Shown here: piece by piece, positions 35,897-44,536 of the stretch
How positions within the stretch are numbered: position 1 is the first letter of the stretch
How the letters are laid out: every line of letters starts with the position of its first letter
Assembly (NCBI RefSeq): GCF_003850045.1
Contig: NZ_RQJX01000016.1
Location: 1 to 64,000, forward strand
Reading direction: 5' to 3'
Length of the DNA stretch: 64,000 bases
Origin: Aeromicrobium camelliae
GTDB taxonomy: Bacteria; Actinomycetota; Actinomycetes; Propionibacteriales; Nocardioidaceae
Translations under genes and position numbers: made by a program
The notes under the pieces: model-generated
Seen by the model: the letters and a program-made list of their open reading frames with translations, nothing else
Database searches by the model: none
What the model was told of the DNA's origin: nothing

Positions 35897-37231
35897 ATGA
35901 ATGAGGAGAGCTGGCACCAGGCCCGGTTGATACCGACGTCGGGCATCAACGGGTCGCAGGAGCAAGAACGTCGAGCGACTTCGGCGCTGCTCGCGGTCCT
36001 CAGCGTGGTCCCGGAGTTCTCGAAGGCGCTGCTCGGACCTCTAGGCGCCATTCGCGGAACGACCGAGACGTACATCGAGGTTCCCTTCGACACCAGTGAG
36101 GGCCGCGTGTACCCTGACGGCCTGATCCGCGTTCGCCGCGGCGCGCGCCAGTGGACAGCGCTCGTTGAAGTCAAGACTGGAAAGAACGAACTTGAGGCGC
36201 GCCAACTCGAGTCTTACCTCGACATCGCTCGCTCGGAGGGCTTCGACGCTCTCGTCACGATCAGCAACGAAATACCGCCCGTCCCCGGACAGCACCCGAC
36301 AGCGGTTGATCGACGCAAACTACGCAAGGTGGCCTTGCATCACATCCCGTGGTCGTTCGTGCTGTTCACCGCCATCATGCAGAAAGAACACCGCGGCGTC
36401 GCCGATCCGGAACAGGCCTGGATTCTGGGCGAGCTCATTCGCTATCTGGAGCACTCGAAGTCCGGTGCGCTCGAACTCGATGACATGGGACAGCACTGGG
36501 TCTCGGTGCGAGACGCGGTTGCCTCAGGGACCTTTCGAGCGAACGATGGCGGTGGCGCAGAGGTGGCCTCCCGCTTCGACGCGCTGCTCCGCTACGCCGG
36601 ATTGCGGCTCGGGCAGCAACTAGGCATCGACGTCACCCCAGCACTCTCTCGGTCTGAAATCGCACAGCCACAGGAGCGAACCGACAACCTGCTGCGACGA
36701 CTGGCCGCGGAGGGAGTTCTCACCGGCGGTTTGCGCATCCCGCATGCCGTCGGCCCCCTCACGGTCACGGCCGACCTTCGCGCGAACCGTGTCACGTGCC
36801 AGGTCGACATTCCCGCCCCACAGACGGGCCGCCAACTGACACGGGTCAATTGGGTGATCCGCCAACTCAAGAACGCACGAGCCGACCTTCGGATCGAAAC
36901 ACTCGTCGCTCGGGCACGCGGCGAAGGCCCGACCGAACTGCTGGAGAAGGTGAGGGAAGATCCGAAGTCGATCGCGCCTGAGCCAGGGCGCGAGATCAAG
37001 GGTTTCCGTGTCGCTCTCTCCGTCGCGATGGGGTCGAAGCGCGGACGCGGCCGTGGGAGCTTTATCGACTCGGTCGTTGAAACAGTGGACGAGTTCTACG
37101 GCGATGTCATCCAGAACATCAAGCCATGGGCTCCGAGCCCTCCGAAGATGCGCCCGGCACCGGAACTCGACGATGACGCTCTGTCATCGACCGACCTCTC
37201 CTCCCAGGATGAGGCCGTCGCTGGCGTCTAG
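35897..37231 (+). CDS. PD-(D/E)XK nuclease-like protein of unknown function
   Basis: A 444-residue protein with no recognised name. Residues about 55-110 contain TTETYIEVPFDTSEGRVYPD, then DGLIRVRRGARQWTALVEVK, a pattern fitting the D-x(n)-ExK core of PD-(D/E)XK nucleases (PDG as the Asp, VEVK as the ExK). QLESYLDIARSEGFDALVTI follows, as in that fold. The C-terminal half has no recognisable domain but includes RRLAAEGVLTGGLRIPHAVG. AAAGGGG precedes ATG 35897, so this start is chosen over two in-frame ATGs upstream. Codon use is more A/T-rich than neighbours, suggesting transfer. It might be a defence nuclease. Confidence 0.6.
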   Translation: MNEESWHQARLIPTSGINGSQEQERRATSALLAVLSVVPEFSKALLGPLGAIRGTTETYIEVPFDTSEGRVYPDGLIRVRRGARQWTALVEVKTGKNELEARQLESYLDIARSEGFDALVTISNEIPPVPGQHPTAVDRRKLRKVALHHIPWSFVLFTAIMQKEHRGVADPEQAWILGELIRYLEHSKSGALELDDMGQHWVSVRDAVASGTFRANDGGGAEVASRFDALLRYAGLRLGQQLGIDVTPALSRSEIAQPQERTDNLLRRLAAEGVLTGGLRIPHAVGPLTVTADLRANRVTCQVDIPAPQTGRQLTRVNWVIRQLKNARADLRIETLVARARGEGPTELLEKVREDPKSIAPEPGREIKGFRVALSVAMGSKRGRGRGSFIDSVVETVDEFYGDVIQNIKPWAPSPPKMRPAPELDDDALSSTDLSSQDEAVAGV

Positions 37232-37245
37232 CTCGGAGCACGACA

Positions 37246-37274
37246 CCGGACCGCACCTGGATGGAGCGGTCCGG
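37246..37274. terminator. Hairpin between convergent nuclease-like and ADH genes
   Basis: CCGGACCGC (37246-37254) pairs perfectly with GCGGTCCGG (37266-37274), with an 11-nt loop. It lies in the 55-bp gap between convergent stop codons and can terminate both transcripts. Confidence 0.8.
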
Positions 37275-37286
37275 CACCAACTCCGG

Positions 37287-38465
37287 TCAGGGACGGAAGA
37301 CGTACTTGATGGCACCGTCCTTCTTGGCCTGGAACGTCGCGTAGGCCTCCGGTGCCTGTTCCAGGGGCACGTGGTGGGTCGCGAAGGTCTCGAGTCCGAG
37401 CGGGTCCGAGGAATCCTCGACGAGCGGCATGATGTCGTCGAGCCAACGACGGACGTTGGCCTGACCCATGCGCAGCGTGACCTGCTTGTCGAACATCGTC
37501 TGCATCGGCAACGGATCGGACGCGCCGGCGTAGACGCCGCTCAAGGAGATCGTGCCGCCGCGACGCACGATGTCGATGGCGCTGTAGAACGCGGCGAGTC
37601 GGTCAACGCTCGCGTTGGTCATCACCGTCTGCTCGACCTTCTTCGGGAGGAAGCCGACGAGCTTCTGCGCGGTCTCGGCCACCGGCGAACCGTGTGCCTC
37701 CATGCCCACCGCATCGACGACCGCGTCGGCGCCACGGCCCTGCGTCTTCTCGCGCACGACCGCGGCGACGTCCTCGCTGGACAGATCGATCGTCTCGACG
37801 CCGCGCGACGCCGCCCGGCCGATCCGCTCGGGCACCATGTCGATGCCGATGACACGCACGCCCTTCTGCAGGGCGATACGGCAAGCCATCTCCCCGATGG
37901 GCCCGAGACCGATCACCGCGAGGGTCTCACCCTCGCGAATTCCGGAGTACTCCACGGCCTGATACGCGGTCGGCACCACGTCGGAGAGGAACAGAAATCG
38001 GTCGTCCGGGGGCCCGTGGTCGACCTTGATCGGCCCGTAGTCACCGTGGGGGACGCGCAGGTACTCGGCCTGCCCGCCGGGGACGCCCCCGTAGAGATCG
38101 GTGTAGCCGAAGAGCGCGGCGCCCATGCCGCTCTCGCGGACCTGCGTCGTCTCGCACTGGGTCTGCAGCCCGCGGTCGCACATGAAGCAGTGGCCGCAGG
38201 AGATCTGGAAGGGGATGACGACGCGATCGCCGAGCTCCAGATTGGTCACGGCGGACCCCTTCTCGACGACTTCGCCCATCGGCTCGTGGCCGAGCACGTC
38301 ACCGGGGTGGAGGAAGGCTCCGAGGACCTCGTACAGGTGCAGATCCGAGCCGCACAGACCCGACGACGTCACCTTGATGATGATGTCGGTGTCGTGCTGG
38401 ATCGTGGGATCGGGGACGTTCTCGACGCTCACAGTGCGTCGGCCTTGCCAGGTCAGAGCTCGCAT
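37287..38465 (-). CDS. Zinc-dependent alcohol dehydrogenase (formaldehyde dehydrogenase-like)
   Basis: A 392-residue MDR-family dehydrogenase. The catalytic zinc site is in GLCGSDLHLYE and GHEPMGEVVE. The structural zinc site is CGHCFMCDRGLQTQC, with four cysteines. The coenzyme-binding glycine-rich motif is IGLGPIGEM. The overall pattern (LHPGDVLGHE, FGYTDLYGGVPGGQAEYLRV) resembles glutathione-independent formaldehyde dehydrogenase-like enzymes that are often found beside SRPBCC and FAD oxidoreductase genes. GAGGAGG is 10 nt upstream of the ATG. It lies 58 nt after the flavoprotein gene and is probably in the same operon. Confidence 0.88.
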   Translation of the reverse strand: MRALTWQGRRTVSVENVPDPTIQHDTDIIIKVTSSGLCGSDLHLYEVLGAFLHPGDVLGHEPMGEVVEKGSAVTNLELGDRVVIPFQISCGHCFMCDRGLQTQCETTQVRESGMGAALFGYTDLYGGVPGGQAEYLRVPHGDYGPIKVDHGPPDDRFLFLSDVVPTAYQAVEYSGIREGETLAVIGLGPIGEMACRIALQKGVRVIGIDMVPERIGRAASRGVETIDLSSEDVAAVVREKTQGRGADAVVDAVGMEAHGSPVAETAQKLVGFLPKKVEQTVMTNASVDRLAAFYSAIDIVRRGGTISLSGVYAGASDPLPMQTMFDKQVTLRMGQANVRRWLDDIMPLVEDSSDPLGLETFATHHVPLEQAPEAYATFQAKKDGAIKYVFRP

Positions 38466-38523
38466 GAGTGGGGTGCCTCCTCAGGCTGGTCGACTGGTTC
38501 TCGACGCTGCCACGTTTCGGGGG

Positions 38524-40104
38524 TCAACGCATCCCGAGCGACCGCGGTAGCCGGGCCTTGAACAGCGCCGCGCGCGCTGCGTTGTTCCCAGCCGCGCCGT
38601 GCACCCCGCCGCCGGGGTGCGCGGAGCTCGAGGCGAGGTACAGCCCGCGGATCGCGGTGTCAGCACGACCGGTCCCGGACACCGGCCGAAAGATCAGTTC
38701 CTGATGCAGTTGCTGCGTCCCGCCGCCGACCGCGCCACCGAACAGGTTGGCGTTGCGCGCCTCTAGCTCGCGTGGCCCGAGAACCCGTCGCGAGAGCACG
38801 CGGGAGCCGAACCCGGGCGCCAACGCCTCGATGCGGGCCTGCATCCGGTCGGCGAACCGTTCGCGCTCATCGGCGTCCCAGGTGCCCTCGAGCTCCTCAC
38901 CGACGTCGCCGCGGACATGCTGCGGGACGTGCGTGTAGGCCCACATCGTCTCGGTGCCCTCGGGCGAACGGGTCGGATCGGTCGTCGTCATGAGACCGGT
39001 CAGCAGGAACGGCTTGTCCGGGATGAGACCGGCGTGCACCTGCGAGAGCGCCTCGCTCATCTGCGGCATGGAGTCGGCGATGTGCACGGTTCCGGGCGTC
39101 TGCGCCGGCGGCGAATCCCACGGGACCGGCCCGTCGAGCGCCCAATCCACCTTGACGGTGCCCGGGTCCCACTGGAAGGTGCTCATCCGGCGCTGGATGC
39201 GCGCTGGGACGTCGCGCTCGTCGAGCAGCCGCCCGTAAAGCGCGGGCGCGCTGACGTCAGCCAGCACCACATCGGTCCCGTATCGTTCACCGTCGGCCGT
39301 GCGGACTCCGGTCACGCGACCCCGGTCGACGTCGATGTGTGTCACCTCGGCGTTGCAGCGCACGGAGCCGCCGCGCGCTTCGAGCCGACGGACCAGCGCG
39401 GCGGAGAGTTCGCCCGCTCCCCCTTCGGGCACCGGGAAACCGACGGTCTGGCCGAGCATCGTCATCAGCAGCCCCATGACGCCGGACCCTGGGGCCTCCA
39501 GCGGGATATCCGAATGACCGGCATTGCCGGCCAGCAGGATCGTCGGATGTTTGCCCTGGAATCGTCCCCGCCACAGGTCCACAGCCGGGGTGAGCAGCAT
39601 CTTCACGAGGTCGAGCCCGCCGACCTTGGGGAGTTTGGCGGCCAGGCCTGCCCCGTGACGCACGGGCGGGAAGGGCGACAGCAGAGCGCCGATCAACTGC
39701 TCGCCGATCTCGTCCCATAAGGCGCACAGGCGAAGCCATGCCTCCCCGTCGCCGGGCTGCGCCTGCTCGAAGCCGGCGGCGGTCTGCTCACGGTCGCGGA
39801 CCTGGAGCGCCCACGAGCCGTCGGGGAACGGGTGGCCCAGGACGGCCGGCGCGTGCCGCCACCGCACGCCCCAGCGCTCCAGATCGAGCGACAGCAGCGC
39901 CGGAGAGGCGGCCGCGAGCGGATAGAACGCGCTGAACGTGTCGTGCCGGAAGCCCTCGTGGACGTCGGTGTCGTGCCGGACCGCGCCACCGTAGGTCGGC
40001 TGCTGCTCGAGGACGAGCACCGACCATCCCGCGTCGGCGAGACGGTTGGCCCCGACGAGACCGTTAGGACCTGAACCGATGACGATGGCATCGACCCGGC
40101 TCAT
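38524..40104 (-). CDS. Phytoene desaturase-family FAD-dependent oxidoreductase
   Basis: A 526-residue flavoprotein. The start ATG at 40104 precedes DAIVIGSGPNGLVGANRLAD, the FAD-binding motif. The C-terminal GLYLASSSAHPGGGVHGAAG is the hallmark of phytoene-desaturase/CrtI-like proteins (COG1233). Most actinobacterial members of this length are not carotenoid enzymes and their substrates are unknown. The start shares four bases with the SRPBCC stop, so translation is coupled. No carotenoid synthesis genes are near. Confidence 0.88.
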   Translation of the reverse strand: MSRVDAIVIGSGPNGLVGANRLADAGWSVLVLEQQPTYGGAVRHDTDVHEGFRHDTFSAFYPLAAASPALLSLDLERWGVRWRHAPAVLGHPFPDGSWALQVRDREQTAAGFEQAQPGDGEAWLRLCALWDEIGEQLIGALLSPFPPVRHGAGLAAKLPKVGGLDLVKMLLTPAVDLWRGRFQGKHPTILLAGNAGHSDIPLEAPGSGVMGLLMTMLGQTVGFPVPEGGAGELSAALVRRLEARGGSVRCNAEVTHIDVDRGRVTGVRTADGERYGTDVVLADVSAPALYGRLLDERDVPARIQRRMSTFQWDPGTVKVDWALDGPVPWDSPPAQTPGTVHIADSMPQMSEALSQVHAGLIPDKPFLLTGLMTTTDPTRSPEGTETMWAYTHVPQHVRGDVGEELEGTWDADERERFADRMQARIEALAPGFGSRVLSRRVLGPRELEARNANLFGGAVGGGTQQLHQELIFRPVSGTGRADTAIRGLYLASSSAHPGGGVHGAAGNNAARAALFKARLPRSLGMR

Positions 40105-40538
40105 CGAGCATTCCCCTCCGCAAGGAAGGCCAGCCGCCGCAACGTCTCGACATTGCGCCACTTCAACGGTGGATCGGACACGATGTTCGGCACGAGCATC
40201 GCCGGACCGGCGACGAGGTGCTCTTCCATCTCCACGAGCGTCTCGCCACCCTGAGGAGTGAGCGTCAGACGCACCTCGGCTTCACCAGCTGGCCAGATGC
40301 GCGCTCGCATCTGCAGTTCGCGGCCGGGGATGCACCCAGTGGAGATCGTGGCGTCGTCGATGAGCAGGGGCCAGGCACCGACCGAATGGTGGATTCGAGA
40401 GCCTTCCGCCGGCCATGCCTCCTCGACATCGCGCATGCGGGAAGCTCCGACGACCCAGGTGGGGAACAGCCAGCCGTCGGCCAGCACCGCCCAGATCTCG
40501 TCCGGCGTGGCCTTGATCGTCCGCGTGATCGTCGTCAT
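40101..40538 (-). CDS. SRPBCC (START-like) family protein
   Basis: A 145-residue helix-grip protein. The N-terminal ITRTIKATPDEIWAVLADGW and the C-terminal VSDPPLKWRNVETLRRLAFL fit the SRPBCC/polyketide-cyclase-like superfamily, whose members bind hydrophobic ligands in a deep cavity. The first helix (PDEIWAVLAD) is conserved. The ATG is chosen because the upstream open frame has no homology. Overlap with the flavoprotein gene and closeness to the alcohol dehydrogenase indicate a three-gene operon acting on a common hydrophobic substrate. Confidence 0.85.
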   Translation of the reverse strand: MTTITRTIKATPDEIWAVLADGWLFPTWVVGASRMRDVEEAWPAEGSRIHHSVGAWPLLIDDATISTGCIPGRELQMRARIWPAGEAEVRLTLTPQGGETLVEMEEHLVAGPAMLVPNIVSDPPLKWRNVETLRRLAFLAEGNAR

Positions 40539-40597
40539 GGGGACAGTCCACCAGAGGTTCAGCCCGCTCGCAGCCGAGCGAGGACCACGACGGTGCG

Positions 40598-42667
40598 CTA
40601 CGCGAGACCGGTCGAGTCCCCCACGAACAGCCCGGGGAACTCTTGACGTAAGGCGTCCTCCAGCCCGCCGCTGAGGGTGCGGGCGAACGTCCCGGAGAAG
40701 TGGCGGGTGTCGCGGTGCGTGATGAGGTTGCCCAGGACCGCCGGGCACACGCCCTCAGGGCAGTACAGGCCGGTGAGGTCGATCTCGTGCCAGGAGTCGG
40801 GCCTGTCATCGAGCATGACGAAGGGCGAGGTCGGCGCGTAGAGGTCGTGGGCGTTCATTGCGCAGGCATCGGTCGAGTCCTGGTGGAGGGTCAAGCAGTC
40901 AGCGATGTTGAAGGAGAACCGCGGCACGTCGCGGATCATGGCCAGCGCGAAGCCCTCCTGGGAGAGTTCCTCCCACGCCGCGCGCTGCCGACCGAGGATG
41001 TGCTCGTTCTGACCGCCGAGAGTCACCCTGGTGCCCTCGACGATGACGAGATCCGGCTGCATCTCACGCAGTTGAGTGCGCACCTCGTGATTCCACGTGC
41101 GGCAGCTCGACCCGCGCGCCTCGTTGTGCAAGGGGCAGCCCCCCATGGTCGTCACTTTGACGTTCCACCCGTGGCGCTCGGCGAGTTCGGCCATCGGCAC
41201 CGACCACGGTCCCATCCGGGAACTGCCGACCATCGCGATCTCGACCTGTGCGTCGGACGGTCCGTACTCGCACCACCGCACCGGGTCGTCGAGCGAGGTG
41301 TACCAGCAGTCCGAGCCGATGACGTCGTTGTCCTGAGCGATCACGTCGAGCGGCGGTCCGGCGGGCAGGCGATAGCTGTTCTGCCGCAACGCGGGCTGTC
41401 GCACGACTTCGGCACCCGGGAAGTCTGCGAGCGGATACGCCTGAGGGTCGAGGGCCTGTGACACCCGTTCCTCCATCCGCTGCCCGGCTGCCGAGACCGC
41501 GGTTACTGCGATCAGTACGGCGGCGATGAGGACGGTGATGACCTGGCCTGCGGACGCCCGACGAAGCCGCAGCGCGGGCCACGAGACGAAGCGACGCGTC
41601 AGCCAGGCCAGCGCGAACGAGACACCGAGGATCAGCACCGCGGTTCGCGGGCCGACGACCTCACGCTGCTGGAGCGTGAGCGTGACGATGATGACGGGCC
41701 AATGCCACAGATAGAGCTCGTACGAGAGGTTCGCCACGGCGGTCAGTGGCCGTGACGAGAGCAACCGGGCCGGCCCTCCTCCCCCGCTGTTCCCGCCGAG
41801 AAGAACCATGGTTCCGCCGGCGAGGGGCAACAACACCCAGAGGCCCGGGAACGCGGTAGCGCCCTCGACGACGAAACCGCTCGAGACGATGATCGCCAGC
41901 CCCAGCCAGCACAAGCCCGCCCGCCCCCGCGGCGGCACCTGCCACCGCACCGCCAGGAGGGCGACGAGACCACCCAGCGTGAGCTCCCACCAGCGCGCGG
42001 CGCTGTGGAAGTACGCTCGGGGCTGGTCGACGGCCACCATGACCTGGGCGCAGGCGAACGAGAACAGCGTGATCGCGAGTGTCCCGGCGAACGCGAGCAT
42101 CCAGGCTCGCCCGTTCCACCGCTGCCCCAGCGCGACGAGCCCGACGACGGCCCAGGGCCAGAGCAGGAAGAACTGTCCCTGCACCGACAAGGACCAGAAG
42201 TGCTGGACGATGCTGGCATCGGGCCCCGCGGCTCCGTACGCCAACTGTGAGCTGATGAGTTCCCAGTTCTCCACGTACAGCAGCGAGGCGATGACTTCAC
42301 GCAGGTCCTGACCCTGGCCGCCGAGCGGACGCACCGCCACGACGGCGACGACGACCCCGGCCAGCACCGTCACCGCTGCCGGAACGAGACGCGTCATGGT
42401 GCGGGCGTAATGCCGCACCACCCGGCCCGGCTCGCGCCGCAGGGACCGGCGGAACAGGCTCGCGGTCAGCAGATACCCCGAGAACAGCAGGAAGACGTCG
42501 ACGCCACCGGACACCCGGCCCTGCCCGAAGATGTGGAACAGGACGACGAGTGCGAGAGCGATCCCGCGGACCCCGTGAAGCTCAATGATGAAGCCGCTCT
42601 GCGACGGGGACGAGGTCTCGAGATTCCGGTGCCCGGGATCGACCGTGCCCAGCGTCGATGAACCCAC
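40598..42667 (-). CDS. Acyltransferase 3 family protein with C-terminal SGNH-like domain
   Basis: A 689-residue OafA/YrhL-type membrane acyltransferase. About ten helices start with IELHGVRGIALALVVLFH (catalytic His). The C-terminal 250 residues are an SGNH-like extracellular domain with VGSSRMGPWSVPMAELAERH, then GLYCPEGVCPAVLGNLITHR and DTRHFSGTFA. The canonical block I GDSH is GSSR here: Ser is kept but Asp and His differ. C-terminal DxxH residues are present. The family O-acetylates cell-wall or surface glycans. The GTG start at 42667 gives a full-length N-terminus. Confidence 0.88.
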   Translation of the reverse strand: MGSSTLGTVDPGHRNLETSSPSQSGFIIELHGVRGIALALVVLFHIFGQGRVSGGVDVFLLFSGYLLTASLFRRSLRREPGRVVRHYARTMTRLVPAAVTVLAGVVVAVVAVRPLGGQGQDLREVIASLLYVENWELISSQLAYGAAGPDASIVQHFWSLSVQGQFFLLWPWAVVGLVALGQRWNGRAWMLAFAGTLAITLFSFACAQVMVAVDQPRAYFHSAARWWELTLGGLVALLAVRWQVPPRGRAGLCWLGLAIIVSSGFVVEGATAFPGLWVLLPLAGGTMVLLGGNSGGGGPARLLSSRPLTAVANLSYELYLWHWPVIIVTLTLQQREVVGPRTAVLILGVSFALAWLTRRFVSWPALRLRRASAGQVITVLIAAVLIAVTAVSAAGQRMEERVSQALDPQAYPLADFPGAEVVRQPALRQNSYRLPAGPPLDVIAQDNDVIGSDCWYTSLDDPVRWCEYGPSDAQVEIAMVGSSRMGPWSVPMAELAERHGWNVKVTTMGGCPLHNEARGSSCRTWNHEVRTQLREMQPDLVIVEGTRVTLGGQNEHILGRQRAAWEELSQEGFALAMIRDVPRFSFNIADCLTLHQDSTDACAMNAHDLYAPTSPFVMLDDRPDSWHEIDLTGLYCPEGVCPAVLGNLITHRDTRHFSGTFARTLSGGLEDALRQEFPGLFVGDSTGLA

Positions 42668-42750
42668 GTACTACTACTCCTGTGAAGCCGAAAGGTCGCG
42701 TCCGCGTGACAACACGCAAACCGCGCCAGACTACCAGTGAGGGGCCAGTT

Positions 42751-44385
42751 TCAGGCCAAAACGGCGTCGACGAGCTGTTGAGCCTCGGACTGCACCTGCG
42801 CGAGATGGTCGGGCCCGCGGAACGACTCGGCGTAGATCTTGTAGACGTCCTCCGTGCCCGACGGTCGGGCCGCGAACCATGCCGACTCCGTGGTGACCTT
42901 CACTCCGCCGATCGGGGCGCCGTTGCCCGGCGCCTCGGTGAGGATGGCGGTGATCTCCTCGCCGGCCAGTGCCGTGGCGGTGACGTCGGAAGCACCGATC
43001 GTGCCGAGCTTGGCCTTCTGCTCCCGCGAGGCCGGTGCGTCGGTGCGCGCGTAGGCCGGGTCGCCGTACCGCTCGGTGAGGCCGGCGTAGCGCTGACTCG
43101 GCGTCTGACCGGTCACCGCGAGGATCTCCGAAGCCAGCAGGCACGCAATGATGCCGTCCTTGTCGGTCGTCCAGACCGAACCGTCGTGACGCAGGAACGA
43201 GGCTCCGGCCGACTCCTCCCCACCGAAACCGAAGGACCCGTCGAGCAGGCCCGGTACGAACCACTTGAAACCGACAGGAACCTCGGTGAGCGGGCGACCC
43301 AGGCCCTGGGCGACCCGATCGATCATCGACGAGGAGACCAGGGTCTTGCCGATCGTCGCTGTGTCCCCCCACCCGGGGCGGGCTCCGCCGAAGAGGTAGT
43401 CGATCGCCACGGCGAGATAGTGGTTGGGGTTCATGAGCCCGCCGTCCGGCGTCACGATGCCGTGGCGATCCGAGTCCGCGTCGTTCCCGGTGGCGATGTC
43501 GAAGCGATCTCGCCGCTCGACGAGCGAGGCCATCGCGGAGGGGCTGGAGCAGTCCATCCGGATCTTGCCGTCCCAGTCCAGCGTCATGAATCGGAACGTG
43601 CCGTCGACGAGCGGGTTGACGACCTCGAGGTTCAGGCCGTGCGTTTCGGCGATCCGCTCCCAGTAGGCCACGCTGGCGCCGCCGAGCGGATCGGCCCCGA
43701 TGCGGACCCCGGCGCCGGCGATGCGCTCCAGATCGACGATCGTGGGAAGGTCGTCGACGTACGTGCCGAGGAAGTCGTAAGACTCGCACGCGGCGCGGGC
43801 GCGGGCGAACGGCACCCTGCGCACCTCACGGAGTCCTCCGGCGATGAGCTCGTTGGCGCGCGCCGCGATCGTCTTCGTCGCCTCGGAGTCCGCTGGCCCC
43901 CCATGCGGCGGGTTGTACTTGAAGCCGCCGTCGGTGGGCGGATTGTGAGAAGGCGTCACCACGATGCCGTCCGCGGCTGCGCCTCCATGGTTCGCCCGCA
44001 AGATGGCGTGGGAGACAGCAGGCGTGGGGGTGTAGCCGTCCTGCGCATCGACGAGGACGATGACGTCGTTGGCGATCAGCACCTCGAGCGCGGTCGCCCA
44101 CGCGGGCTCGGACAGCGCGTGGGTATCGCGGCCGATGAACAACGGACCGCCGATGCCCTGGGCACGGCGGTAGTCGCAGATCGCCTGCGTCGTGGCCAGG
44201 ATGTGGTGCTCGTTGAAGGACGCGGTGAGACTGCTGCCGCGATGCCCGCTGGTGCCGAACGCGACCTGCTGCGCAGGGTCATCCGGATCGGGGTGCACCG
44301 TGTAATAGGCGGTCACCAGGTGGGCGAGGTCGACGAGGTCAGCGGGCTCGGCCGGGTGGCCGGCGCGCGGATCGGCAGCGCTCAT
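42751..44385 (-). CDS. pgm: Phosphoglucomutase (alpha-D-glucose phosphate-specific)
   Basis: A 544-residue phosphohexomutase that interconverts glucose-1-phosphate and glucose-6-phosphate. The phosphoserine loop [16 protein letters not shown], the metal-binding DGDSDRHG-like loop (here [16 protein letters not shown]) and the sugar-binding [14 protein letters not shown] are all present. TSGHRGSS near residue 45 is the N-terminal signature of the Pgm subfamily (about 545 residues). It connects central metabolism to UDP-glucose and glycogen. The downstream galE may share its pathway. Confidence 0.95.
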   Translation of the reverse strand: MSAADPRAGHPAEPADLVDLAHLVTAYYTVHPDPDDPAQQVAFGTSGHRGSSLTASFNEHHILATTQAICDYRRAQGIGGPLFIGRDTHALSEPAWATALEVLIANDVIVLVDAQDGYTPTPAVSHAILRANHGGAAADGIVVTPSHNPPTDGGFKYNPPHGGPADSEATKTIAARANELIAGGLREVRRVPFARARAACESYDFLGTYVDDLPTIVDLERIAGAGVRIGADPLGGASVAYWERIAETHGLNLEVVNPLVDGTFRFMTLDWDGKIRMDCSSPSAMASLVERRDRFDIATGNDADSDRHGIVTPDGGLMNPNHYLAVAIDYLFGGARPGWGDTATIGKTLVSSSMIDRVAQGLGRPLTEVPVGFKWFVPGLLDGSFGFGGEESAGASFLRHDGSVWTTDKDGIIACLLASEILAVTGQTPSQRYAGLTERYGDPAYARTDAPASREQKAKLGTIGASDVTATALAGEEITAILTEAPGNGAPIGGVKVTTESAWFAARPSGTEDVYKIYAESFRGPDHLAQVQSEAQQLVDAVLA

Positions 44386-44492
44386 GGGTCCTTTCGGTCA
44401 GCAGCGAAGCTGCGGTCGAGGTCTGGACCCACTCTACGATCCGCTTCCCGTGCCCGCCGCCGCTGCAGACGCGGGCAGCCAGCAAGCGCGCG

Positions 44493-44526
44493 CAAGGGGC
44501 GGGAACCGCGTGGTTCCCGCCCCTTG
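44493..44526. terminator. Terminator between nrdJ and pgm
   Basis: Perfect 15 bp stem CAAGGGGCGGGAACC (44493-44507) and GGTTCCCGCCCCTTG (44512-44526) with a 4-nt loop, 11 nt past the nrdJ stop on the minus strand. Confidence 0.92.
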
Positions 44527-44536
44527 TCTCACTGAC

